From positions 1,364,001 through 1,428,000 of the forward strand of contig JANUWI010000001.1 of NCBI GenBank assembly GCA_025504975.1: a stretch of DNA of 64,000 bases, read 5' to 3'. Below are positions 41,159-51,503 of this stretch, piece after piece. Source of the DNA: Plenodomus lindquistii. Taxonomy: Eukaryota; Ascomycota; Dothideomycetes; Pleosporales; Leptosphaeriaceae. Both the position numbers and the translations under genes were made by a program. The notes beneath the pieces are model-generated. The model was not told where the DNA came from, did no database searches, and saw only the letters and a list, made by a program, of their open reading frames with translations. Position 1 is the stretch's first letter. Each line of letters starts with the position of its first letter.

Positions 41159-43422
41159 ATGAGTACCGCAAATTCCAAACTGAGGGCAGCAATTCTCGTC
41201 GTCTCCGAGACAGCTTCCAAAGATGCATCAACAGACAAATGCATTCCTACGCTAAAGGATGTCTTCGGAACCCTCGGAAATGGCCAATGGGACGTTAGCG
41301 AGACCGAGATCGTGACGGATAGGGTGCTGGACATCCAAAAGGCCATTCGAGCTTGGACAGATCGTGAGAATCCGGTCAACTTGATCGTAACCAGTGGAGG
41401 AACTGGGTTTGCGACGAAGGATGTGACTCCTGAGGTAGGAGTAGCAGTACCATCAAACTGGGCGGCCATAGTAACGACTTATAGGCAGTCTCGCCTCTAA
41501 TTGATAGGCATGCTCCAGGTCTCATGTAAGAAATGCTTTGACAAGACAAGGATTCCTGCTGACTACAGTCTAGCCATGGCATGCTTACCACTTCCTATGC
41601 AGTGACACCATGTAACGATACCCTCCTAACGATCAACTATGTGCTTACTGACTCATCACAGTCGCTCTCATGGCCCGACCTGTTGCCGGTATGCGCAAGC
41701 AAACCATCATCATAACGCTCCCAGGATCACCAAAAGGTGCAAAGGAGAATCTAGAAGCAGTGCTCAAGCTCCTGCCACATGCGTGCATCCAAGCAGCGGG
41801 CGCGGAGTCTAGACCATTGCACGTCGGTGGTGTGAAGAAGCTTGAAAAAGATGCTGGTGTGTCTTCTGGGACTTCCACTACTGCAGGTACAGATGGTGGT
41901 CATCACCATCATGGATGTGGACACTCGCACGGCCACGGTGGCCACTCTGGACCGAAGGCACATACCAAGCCTGAGGAACGACCACAGTCGAATGATCCAT
42001 CTGCTGGGCCGAGTCGCAGATACAGATCTTCGCCATATCCTATGTTGGCTGTAGAAGAGGCGCTCAAGCTCATTTCGGAGAAGACGCCAGAGCCCATTGT
42101 CGAACGAGTACCTGTGAACATGAAGCTGGGTGGTTCGGTTCTGGCTGAAGATGTCAAGGCTGCAGAGTCTGTCCCAGCATTTCGCGCTAGTATAGTCGAT
42201 GGGTATGCGGTCAAGGTACCACAGGGTACAGGCTTCAAGAAGGGAGTGTATCCAGTAGTCGGCATCTCGCACGCTCAGGCCAGCAACGAAGCGGCAGAGC
42301 TGAAAGAAGGCGAGTGCGCAAGGATCACGACTGGTGCACCATTACCCCCTGGCGCAGATGCTGTAGTCATGGTCGAAGACACCGCCCTCAAGAGTATGAC
42401 AGAAGATGGCCAGGAAGAGAAGGAAATCGAGATACTTGCGGATGGCATCGAGGTCGGTGAGAATGTACGAGAAGTAGGCAGCGATGTACTATCCGGCGAC
42501 ATCATCCTTCGAAAGGGCGAAGGTGTCACAGTCGTAGGTGGCGAATTTGGGTTGCTTGCCTCTGTAGGCACGAAAGAAGTCTCGGTCTATAGAAGACCCC
42601 TTGTCGGCGTCCTCAGCACTGGCGACGAAATCATTCCCCACGACCGCGAAGGACCTCTCCGACTTGGAGAAGTCCGCGACACGAACCGTCCCACTCTCAT
42701 TACCGCAGCACGAAGTCACAGATTCGAAGTCGTTGATTTGGGAATCGCTTCTGATCAGTACGTCTCCACAAGCCTCCCCTCACTTCGGGGCTTCCCTTTG
42801 AACGAATTCACTACATAGCTAACAACCCACCACCCACAGACCGGGCAAACTTGAAGAAACCCTCCGTTCCGCACTCCGCAAAGTAGACATAATCATAACC
42901 ACCGGCGGCGCCTCAATGGGCGAACTCGACCTGCTCAAACCAACCATCGAACGCTCTCTCGGTGGCACTATCCACTTCGGTCGCGTAAACATGAAGCCCG
43001 GGAAACCCACCACCTTCGCCACCGTCCCCGTTAAAGACGACAATGGGTCCCGCGTTACAAAAGCGATCTTCTCGCTACCAGGTAATCCCGCGTCGGCGGT
43101 GGTGTGTTTCCACCTGTTCGTGCTGCCTGCGCTGCACGCTCAGGCTGGCATTACGCCTGTAGGCTTACCGCGTGTGAAGGTTGTGCTGGATGAGGACGTG
43201 AGGATGGATAGGGGGAGGCCCGAGTATCATCGTGCGCTTGTTGTGACGAAAGAGGATGGGTTGCTTTATGCTAGTTCGACTGGGGGGCAGAGGAGCTCGA
43301 AGATTGGAAGCTTTAGGGGGGCGAATGCGTTGTTGGCTATGCCAACTGGGGAAGGGGTGTTGAGAAAAGGGGAGAAGGTTAATGCGCTTTTGATGGGAAA
43401 GTTGGGAGAGGTGGAGCGATGA
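41159..43422 (+). CDS. cnxE: Bifunctional molybdenum-cofactor biosynthesis protein (gephyrin/CNX1-type)
   Basis: Fused enzyme for the last two Moco steps, molybdopterin adenylylation (MogA/G domain) and molybdate insertion (MoeA/E domain), needed for nitrate reductase and xanthine dehydrogenase. The 677-residue model has five exons: 41159-41434, 41485-41525, 41574-41611, 41662-42757 and 42840-43422. The G domain occupies about residues 1-170 with NLIVTSGGTGFATKDVTPEA and LPGSPKGAKENLEA. A linker near 199-213 is strikingly His-rich (HHHHGCGHSHGHGGH). The E domain follows: FRASIVDGYAV, ITTGAPLPPGADAVVMVED, GVLSTGDEI, ITTGGASMGE, KPGKPTTFAT and FSLPGNPASA. Exons 2 and 3 are 41 and 38 nt; I placed donor 4 at GTAACG because it restores TPFALMARPVAG. 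The domain order is the gephyrin order, G then E. Confidence 0.93.
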
Positions 43423-44696
43423 CTGGGATGACCGTTTTATAGAGGGAGTGAGGTGTCGGGTAATGTGGTTTTACGGTCATATTGTATGGGGAATACGATA
43501 GGTAGGAAGTAGTCAGAGCGTCTCCGCAAATAGTCGTAGAATGATCAGACGTCGCTTTGCGTTCCTCGAGTCCACTTGGATACCAACTCATCCTCCTATC
43601 GTGATGGTGTGTCAGTCACAGAACATCGCCGAGCCTGACCGGTACACCAATCGTCCAAAAGCCATCGTGAACTTAGCACTCTATTACCATCCTCAATCTA
43701 CGCATAGGGTTCATCATCGCCTGAAACCTAACATATGACGTCGATTCTCAACCCATCCGCCCTCAGCACCAGTCCCCACCCCCATCAAAGCAACCACCGC
43801 TGAATCGCTAGATCTCAACGTCGCCTACCCCTGCCCAATTTCATCAAGCCAGTACCTCCCAGTTACCTGGTCTCGTCACAACTCCCATGCCCAACCTGCC
43901 CCTTAGAGTAAGCCACCCATTCCCCCGTCGATCACCTGTGTGGAACCTGTCACTTCCGCATCCGTACGTTCGTAATCACAAAGCTGCATGTCTACAGTCT
44001 GTACACTAGATCCGTACTCTCCTCGCATCAAGCGCTTCATTTCCCCGCGAGGTACTCGTAATGATGTGCCAGCCCTGTGCAACGGTCCGTGCGCGTTGTG
44101 AGCGTGAAACCAGGTTCATGTGCGACATGGATCGGGGAAGGCGGAGTCACGGCGTTGCGCTGGTGTGTGGTGTGTGGACTTTTATCTCCACCGTTTGGCT
44201 CAGGTCGGATGGAGCCGCATAGTTGGTGTGCACGGCTGTGGCGATCTGGCGTCTGAGTCAGGGGTAATGCCGAAGTTTATTTGCAAAAATAGCGGACTGC
44301 TTTGCCGTGAGGGCAATGCGGTGGTCAAGGAGATATTACCGGGGAGTCGTGCGCGCTTTCGTACTGCGCGTGTCGCGATGAGTATCCTTGTTGTGGACCA
44401 TCAAGGCGGTACGACCTAGGCTGTTCACTTCCGTCCCGTTCCGTTGGTAGGTCGCTAGCTTGGGGATCAAGATTCAAGTTGGACCGAGAACACTAAAGTC
44501 AGTAACATTGACAATTGTCCATGTGGTGAAGTAAGATAGTCACTAGACGTTGAACGCGATATTGAATGATACATACTGCGGTGTTTTATCTGAAGCATGC
44601 AGTGCGTCGTTTCAGAAGTGTTACAGCGTGCTGAGGGGTTGGCAAACACCTCGACATCGCGTGAAGACGACGACTGAAAAATAAACACCTCTCCCC
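43423..44696. other. 1.3-kb gene-free interval
   Basis: This interval between two plus-strand genes contains C/T-rich sequence at 43740-43950 and no frame with recognisable domains. I see no RNA gene, repeat array or RIP signature. Confidence 0.5.
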
Positions 44697-45935
44697 ATGA
44701 AGACCATAGACTCACTTATCGCCATCTTGGGTACCAACGCCTGGTTGGGCTTCGTTGTTGCATCATCGGAATGCTCATGGCATCCACCTCGAAATCTTAT
44801 ATCACTGCAACAGGCGCCGTTGTGCCACAAAGCAGACGTCAGGCCCGATCTGGAAAGACAGCTGGAGTCATCACAGATCGCCCATCCGATCTGGTCCCAT
44901 AAGCCGTACTGCGTAGTCAGAGAAGGCGGCCAGGAGTACTGCACATACACGACGGCGGACTTTCGCAGCGGCCATGGCTTAGCCGTCATTGCAAGCCCCA
45001 TAGCAGCAGACGCAATTTCGACCGCCTTTTATGCTTCGAGGAGAGTAGAGCAGGTGTCTGAAGCTGGCCTCGAAGTGCGGTCCTTACCTGGAAAAGGCAA
45101 GGGCCTGATTACCACACGCTCGATCGCAAAGGGTCAAACGATCTTGCTCGATTCGCCCCGGGTCATCGCCAGCGCACAGTTCCCCTCACACGTCACTCAC
45201 GCGCAAGGCCACGCGCTTTTCGGAACGGTGCTCGACCAGCTGCCCTCATCTGACAGGGAATCAGTATTGTCGCTGGATATGAGCCTGGGAGGCACAGACA
45301 TTGAGAATGTTATGAAGACCAACGCGTTCGCCTGCCAAATCAACGATGGAGAATTTGACGACGCCTACATGTGCCTGTTTCCTTCCGTGGCCCGAATCAA
45401 CCACGCTTGCGTGCCTAACGCCCATGCGCGGTTTATTCCACGGACGCTGTTGATGGAGATCAAAGCGGTCCGGGACATCGCCGTTGGCGAGGAAATCAAC
45501 ATTTCGTACGGGAAGATCGAACTCGAGTCGGCCGAGCGCAAGAAACTCTATCAGGACGGATGGAACTTCACGTGTACGTGCTCGCTCTGTACTGCATCGT
45601 CATACGAGATTGCGGGGAGCGATCAGCGACGTGCGCGGTTTGCACAACTCAGAAAGATGCTTGAGAATTTGACCGCAGAAACGTATGAGCCACAACAGAT
45701 TGTCGCTTGGGAGAAGGAGGTCATGGAGCTCAGCAGACAAGAGGGGCTCGACATATTGCTTGCGGGCGACTATGAAAGACTGGCATATGTGTATGCTGGT
45801 CATGGGATGTTGAAGGACGCAAAATACTGGGCATTGAAGGCGAAAGAGAGTTTAGTCGAATGGAAGGTTGCGGATGGAGGGCCAGACAACGAGATAGTGA
45901 GAGTGAAGGAGCTACTCAAAGAGCTTGAAGGTTGA
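44697..45935 (+). CDS. SET-domain protein with a putative N-terminal signal sequence
   Basis: Predicted lysine methyltransferase-like protein of 412 residues, single exon. Residues 1-24 (MKTIDSLIAILGTNAWLGFVVASS) look like a signal peptide or anchor. The SET core starts at about residue 124 with LEVRSLPGKGKGLITTRSI. The substrate/SAM motif INHACVPNAHARF is at 234-246 and the ISYG tyrosine motif (GEEINISYG) at 264-272. A post-SET zinc-binding Cys cluster (FTCTCSLC) is at 291-298. Helical C-terminal sequence follows, reminiscent of SMYD-type proteins. No MYND finger is present. Cys residues are frequent in the first 90 positions, fitting an extracytosolic region. Fungal SET proteins with signal-like N-termini are seen in annotations, but their substrates are not known to me. 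Confidence 0.85.
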   Translation: MKTIDSLIAILGTNAWLGFVVASSECSWHPPRNLISLQQAPLCHKADVRPDLERQLESSQIAHPIWSHKPYCVVREGGQEYCTYTTADFRSGHGLAVIASPIAADAISTAFYASRRVEQVSEAGLEVRSLPGKGKGLITTRSIAKGQTILLDSPRVIASAQFPSHVTHAQGHALFGTVLDQLPSSDRESVLSLDMSLGGTDIENVMKTNAFACQINDGEFDDAYMCLFPSVARINHACVPNAHARFIPRTLLMEIKAVRDIAVGEEINISYGKIELESAERKKLYQDGWNFTCTCSLCTASSYEIAGSDQRRARFAQLRKMLENLTAETYEPQQIVAWEKEVMELSRQEGLDILLAGDYERLAYVYAGHGMLKDAKYWALKAKESLVEWKVADGGPDNEIVRVKELLKELEG

Positions 45936-47088
45936 GTGCAGACGGTCAAACACAAACTTAGGGTAATACGGACCGGGCCAGTCTGGCGTGGTAGAAGCGT
46001 GTGGCAAAGACGGGGCGGTTGACGGTCTGATTACTCTAGAGCAGTCTTATCAGCGTCCGAGGGTCGACCGGACGAGGGCCGGGTAGAGGCGAGACTGAAA
46101 CACCAGACCTCGGATCTGACGGGCGATGCCTGGCATGGAGGTGCGGCCAAAAGCAAGTGGACGTCAAAGGTGTGGTTGTCTCGGAAATGAAGCTGTTGGT
46201 GAGGGTGGTGGTGGGGTGAGGTGTTGATGACGCAAAGCAGAGATGAGAAGAAACAAATTTCGAATCCACTCACGAACCACTGGGTGAAACATGTGTACAG
46301 ACGTGCGCTGCCGCGGTGATGGGCCACGTCTGCGAGGAGAGTAAACATAGGAGTAGGCCAGAATGGGTTGCGTGGCAGGTACCGCCTGGACCCACGGCAG
46401 CCTATCACAGGCACGCCTCGTCCTCGTCCACCTCAGACCTCAAACCTTGCTCGCGCCTTGGCGCCTCATGCCCTCGGCCAGCCATTAGCTACAGGCTCGC
46501 GGCGCATTCATCTCCTCCCTCATGCGGCCACACGAGCTGCAAAACACACCCAGGCGGGCCGGTGCACCTGACAGAGCGGCAGCGAGCCTCGCGAAGCGCG
46601 TACACGGTACACGCAGACTCGCTCGCAACGCTGCGGCCGTGTCTTGAGCCGTCGACTGGCGCGCGCCATGCTCAATCAGAGTCGGCGTCGCCGTGCGACA
46701 TCATTCAGAGTCGAGGCTGATCGACCGTGTCAAATGCTGGTTAGCTGTGTCACCTCGACCTACCGTTACGGGGATCTGGGCTGCGCTCTGCTACCGGGTC
46801 TGACTGTCTTGTTTCAGTCCACAGCGGGGACAACCCTGCCGGCAATCCTCGACAGCTCAAGAGAGTTGCACAAGGGCATTCATCGCATGAACTGGTAAAT
46901 GATGTGTAGGTCCCAGAGGTGCTTTCGGCTAGACATTGCTGTGTGGGTAGCTTGGTTTGTAAACGGAACACATCCCACATTTTCATTACTACTTCAGTCC
47001 AACACCTTTCAAACATCATCCAGTCACGCTTTTTCATTTCGTCGAGTCCTTTGTTAGCGTCCAACTACCCACTCTCTTTTTTCTAACA
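45936..47088. other. 1.15-kb gene-free interval
   Basis: This interval between two plus-strand genes includes CG-rich sequence with several small open frames on both strands, none with an identifiable domain. The last 90 bases are pyrimidine-rich, ending TTCTAACA before the next start. Confidence 0.5.
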
Positions 47089-47975
47089 ATGGTCTCGCAC
47101 CTGTCCTTTCGATTCGTGTTCACAATCTTCACAGTCCTTAGCACAACCACCTTCGCCCAACAGTGCTATGGTCTCGATGGATCAGCACTCGACAGCTCAT
47201 ACGCACCATGCAACCCAAGTGCGAAACATAGTGGTTGCTGCGCGACCAAACGAACCAACGGACCAGACATTTGCTTGGATAACGGATTGTGCTTAGCCAC
47301 CACCAATGAACAACTGGGAATGATCTGGCAAAGCGGATGTACAGATGAGACCGGGCAGGATGTAGCATGTCCCAAGACATGTCCTGATGGTACATATACT
47401 CTGCTCTCGTCAAATGGTAACTGGAAACTAATCGAAGCATAGTTACCAACAATTCCAACGGATTGAACCCTGTTGCAGCCTGGCAGATCCAGACTTGTGA
47501 TTATGGCAGATATTGCTGCCGTGCTGCTGGCGATCGCAGGAGCTGCTGTGGAAATTCGAGTGCGCCAAAGATAACCACAAACTCCATCGGTGCTCTCTTA
47601 CTTGAAACATCGACTACATCAACTACATCCGATGCCAACGGACCCACACAGGCCGTGGCCGCCCCAACATCGATAGGGAACCGGATTGAAACCACCACCA
47701 CACCAACTGCGGACTTATGCAAGAGGGAAAGACAGAAAGTCGCAATCGTTGGTGGAACTATTGGTGGTCTCTTTGGCGCAACGATACTGGCCCTAGCTGG
47801 TGCGGTCTACTGGATGTACAAGCGCGAGCGCAGGCAACGAAGACTGAAAGAGCACTACGAAGAGCAGTTCTCTCAGACCAACGCGTATCGCAAAGCACTT
47901 GCCTCCACTGCCGGCTCATTCAGGGGTAGCATATCTATGGAAGAGTTCAGGCCAAAGTCAAGTGGTGTGCAGTAG
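47089..47975 (+). CDS. Cys-rich single-pass membrane protein, sensor-like
   Basis: I do not recognise a named family. The 277-residue product comes from exons 47089-47389 and 47443-47975; the 53-nt intron has a CTAAT branch site. Residues 1-23 form a signal peptide. The ectodomain (24-140) holds many cysteines, including CCATKR, CYGLD, CPKTCPD, YCCRAAG and SCCGNSS, ending in a Thr/Ser-rich stalk (LLLETSTTSTTSDAN). A single helix lies at about 201-224 (VAIVGGTIGGLFGATILALAGAVYWMY), followed by a basic stop-transfer KRERRQRRLKEHYEEQ and a short cytosolic tail. The order Cys-rich domain, Ser/Thr stalk, helix, short tail is that of fungal Wsc/Mid2-like surface sensors, but the Cys spacing does not match the WSC domain that I can recall. 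Confidence 0.8.
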
Positions 47976-49006
47976 TCCTATTATTCGACATTTTCCTTTC
48001 TCATGCGTTTCATCTCTCCTTTGTCTTTGGGTGGATAGATTCATGGTTGATGATGCAAAAGTGTATTTCATGATTGGGTAGCATTTGGTCTTGACTTTGG
48101 TCCTCTTCATTCTTCGCATCTGTCGTTTAGCGAATACCCTATCAGCTGTCCGCACATGGCTTCATGTTTCAATGCGCCTGTCACTCGAGTCTTTAGATTA
48201 CGCCTCTTATAGCCTGCGTCTGTCACGGCGCACAAATGCATAATTCGCTCTCTCTTTACAACCTCTTCTTCACTCTTTCTCTGACGGCCAACGTCTCCAC
48301 GGCATCAGACCAGACCTTGTCTCTTTGGATAGTCGTCTTGTAATAATTGCTGAAACGACTTATACTCCCTGTCATCTACCCTGTGAAGGGCGCATGGGGG
48401 CCGGCGAGCTGGGTGGATGCATGCACCCGTTTCAACCTCACCAACTATGTACACTCACCTCTCTGTCGTGCAAAAGTACCACGTTGTTTCCAACAACCCG
48501 ACTTGAGCTCTGGGCCTCTACTCACCCCGAACAAATTTACAGATTATACCACTACTCAGTTGCAGAGCCCAGTCAATATCGGCAAAAAGGAAAGGGATTG
48601 TGATAGATAGGCCTGACCCGCAGTGTACAGACTTCCACCTTTCACGCACGTCCATATTGTGGTCTGCTACTTCCCTGAGATGTATGCAAATGTTAGTGTA
48701 TATATGCTAACATTTGTCCCCAACCGGGCATCATAGTACGTGTCAGAAAGCTGATGTTCCAAAGAATCGTTTGCTCCAATGTCTAGTACTTTGGCGTGCT
48801 ATAGCAGCAGCAAACCAAATCCAATGGATCGTCTGATCATGCACGCACCCGTCAGCTCTCCACCGTCGACGCAAGCAATGATTGCGATTATCATGCATGA
48901 TTCTGTAAGAACATGCACTGTTGTTCCCATGGCATTTTCTATACAGCGATCATTGTTCATTTCATGAGCTGTTAAAAGATTACCGAGAGTTTTCTATATG
49001 CACCAA
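47976..49006. other. 1.0-kb gene-free interval with a perfect inverted repeat
   Basis: This convergent interval lies between the membrane-protein and pectate-lyase stop codons. It contains 10-bp arms CAAATGTTAG (48687-48696) and CTAACATTTG (48707-48716) around a 10-nt loop. Open frames here have no domain features. Confidence 0.55.
48687..48716. repeat. Perfect 10-bp inverted repeat with 10-nt loop
   Basis: CAAATGTTAG and its exact reverse complement CTAACATTTG flank TGTATATATG. The structure could form a hairpin in RNA or DNA. It sits alone between two convergent genes; a role is not evident. Confidence 0.75.
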
Positions 49007-50228
49007 CTAGAATGAAAGTGTTTGACCCGCCTCCTTAGTGACAGCCGCCTTGACACTCTCCGCACTCAATGCCTTGTAAGCGTAGGGGATTTTACTCGCA
49101 GTAAGCGTACCAGCAGGCGCAGTGTTAGCACTCTGCCCACCAAAGATGTTGTTGAGGACCACGGCGTAACTAGAAAAATTAACAATTAGCCAACTGCACT
49201 CGTCAAGTCTGAGGATAGATGATGCGCTTACCCGTCTGTGCTACTTGATTCCGTATACACCATTTTCTTGCCGCTGTTCTCAAAGACGTTGCCCTCTACC
49301 AGAGCTTGGGCGCCCATGCGCGTGTTCACACCCGTAGACTGCTCGTTGTAGTAGTTGTTGAGGATGTGAGCTGTTCCGAACCGCAGGAGTGGTCCTCGGC
49401 TGTCGACTTTGTAGAAGTGGTTGTTCGCGTATGTCACGCGAAGGTGGCCTGTGTCTTCTGCTGCGTTCTTGTCGGAGTGGCCTACAAGAGTTCCTTTGGC
49501 TAAAATATATTGTGAGTCATGTCGCACATGTGAAATGAATTGATGAGGACTTACAGTGGTTGTGTAGGTAGGTGTTTGAGATTGTAACGAAATCAGCGGC
49601 GTGCGAGAGATCGACTAGACCGTCGTAGGTGTCCTTGCCCACGTTTTCGTCTCCGGACAGATCACAGTGGTCGACCCATACGTTTGTGGAAAGATTGATG
49701 GTAATGCCGTCGCCATAAGCCGCCGGGACCTTGCCAATCTTCATGTTCCTGATGATCACATTCTTTCGGCCGAGGATCGTGAGACCAATACCGGTCAGGG
49801 CTAGGGAACATTAGCCAAAGACAGAGCAAGGGTTGTTTATGAGCGGTCGCGTACAACTGCCCGGCTTCCCAATGATTGTCTTGTCTGATCCAACTTGGAG
49901 TTTTACCGCGCCACTAATGGCTCCTTGCACAACGATGTTTAGAGGCCCTGATGAGTTGGCCGCCGCTGATAGCTGTGGCAGAGTGCTAACAGTAGTCGTG
50001 GGTCCGCCGGCGCCACCCTTGGTTCTACTTTGTGTAAGCCCTGTGAGCATTGACGATTTTGTTTTGCTGCTCTCACCCGCCGTTCAAAGTTGCATAGCCA
50101 AGGTCGGCTGCATCCGTGATCGAAGCCCTCTTTGCAAGTACCCGTGCGGCCTCCTCCTTCAAGACTGGAGTCGGCGATGCATGGACTAGAGATGCAGCCA
50201 GTAGGAACAAGGATGTAGTGAGCTTCAT
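49007..50228 (-). CDS. Secreted pectate lyase, polysaccharide lyase family 1
   Basis: Predicted extracellular enzyme that cleaves polygalacturonate by beta-elimination in plant cell walls, Ca2+-dependent. The 333-residue model has five exons: 50228-50077, 50027-49855, 49800-49555, 49499-49232 and 49169-49007. Residues 1-18 form a signal peptide (MKLTTSLFLLAASLVHAS) with a possible propeptide ending in KR. The parallel beta-helix signatures include GPLNIVVQGAISG, SDKTIIGKPGSSLTGIGLTI (across intron 2), the vWiDH motif NVWVDHCDLSGD, DGLVDLSHAADFVTISNTYL and RVTYANNHFYKVDSRGPLLRFG, which contains the catalytic Arg region. Length is normal for fungal PL1. No disruption is visible. Its presence suits a plant-associated lifestyle, which is inference. 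Confidence 0.93.
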
Positions 50229-51503
50229 GGTGGGTACTGAGTGCAACTGGTCGTTGAAGGTATGTTTGGTCCGCTACATCTCGGTTGGGGATCAGTCCAT
50301 TTTGTAGTTCAAATCGGGCTTTGGAAATCTTCGGAAGTATAATATCATCTAAAGCAGAAGCACATCTGGCTTACTCGGTGGCAACCTCCATTTGCGCAGG
50401 TCAATATATACAATCGCGTTTCGTAGGTGGGAATTCGACTTGATCCCCACTGCGAGGCCCTGCAATTGCGATCTGTCTCATGTTTGACTCTTTCGCTTGG
50501 CTCCAATTCCCCGCTCTCGATGTGTTTCCGCCTTTAACATGAATCGGGTACTCTTGGCTCTGTCGCAAGTGGTAGGATAGTGGCACGGAACAACTTCTCG
50601 TTGGAGGAACATCGCCAATTCAGTACTCCGGCTTTTCTCCATGCGATGCACCTGTCCACCAAGTCTGGGGTACAGATATAGTGCCAGTGTGATGGAAATG
50701 AAATTTTACGTCCACGGAGCGCTTGCTTGTCGCATCAGGTCAGATGATGGACGTGAGCTGCGTCAATATGTAGTAGGGGCCATTGGCAGTGGCAAGTGTT
50801 AGGGAGTCGTCCTGTTGAATCGATACAAAGAGTACAGCGGCAGGGTGACTATCATGCTATTGCGGTCAATTCACTAAAGTAGATGGCGCAGACATGGCTC
50901 TTGGTGACAATAAAAGAAGTGGAAGTTGTCATCCTCCCAACGTTGACAAGGCCATGGAAAGGTGAGGTATCAGGACGTGAAGCCTGCAAAGAAGCATACC
51001 TGTTTACACTAACTGCGATACAGATGATCACAAGAAGACGAAGGGCACAAAACTTATTCGAGTACAGCCTGTGAAGTCCTGACGGCGACCTTGGCCAAGA
51101 CTCAAGAGCATCGTGCCCCACTTTTCAGGGGTCCCGAGGTTCGGGCACTCGCACCTGGCAATCATCGTCACCGAAACAACACACAAGACCACACAATGTT
51201 TACTTCCTATGAGAAAATGAACCAGCTTGAGGTTATACACTTTCTGGACCTAGTTAACAGAATGCAGATATGCAGCTACTGCATGAATATGCGACGGGTC
51301 ATAACTATGATACATCACACATACCATGATACTACACTGAGTTCGCTGAGGTTGGGATATTGAACCCTATCTTATCAAGAGCTAGTGAAGCGAAAACAAA
51401 ATGCTGTCAACTCAACGTACATCTGGAACTGTCATTATTATAGCCAGTACCGGGCTATCAAGGCAGATGATATGCAACGCTTTAACACTGACGTTCTGCT
51501 CAG
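50229..51503. other. 1.3-kb gene-free interval
   Basis: This interval holds the pectate-lyase promoter on one side and the 5' flank of the dead Zn2Cys6 gene on the other. I searched for a Zn2Cys6 cluster (Cys-x2-Cys-x6-Cys) just upstream of 51504 and did not see one. No other gene is supported. Confidence 0.5.

Noticed and set aside
46031..46414. 127-codon minus-strand frame between the SET and membrane-protein genes
   Set aside because: His/Pro/Ser-biased sequence without domain or start context; a chance frame in CG-rich DNA.
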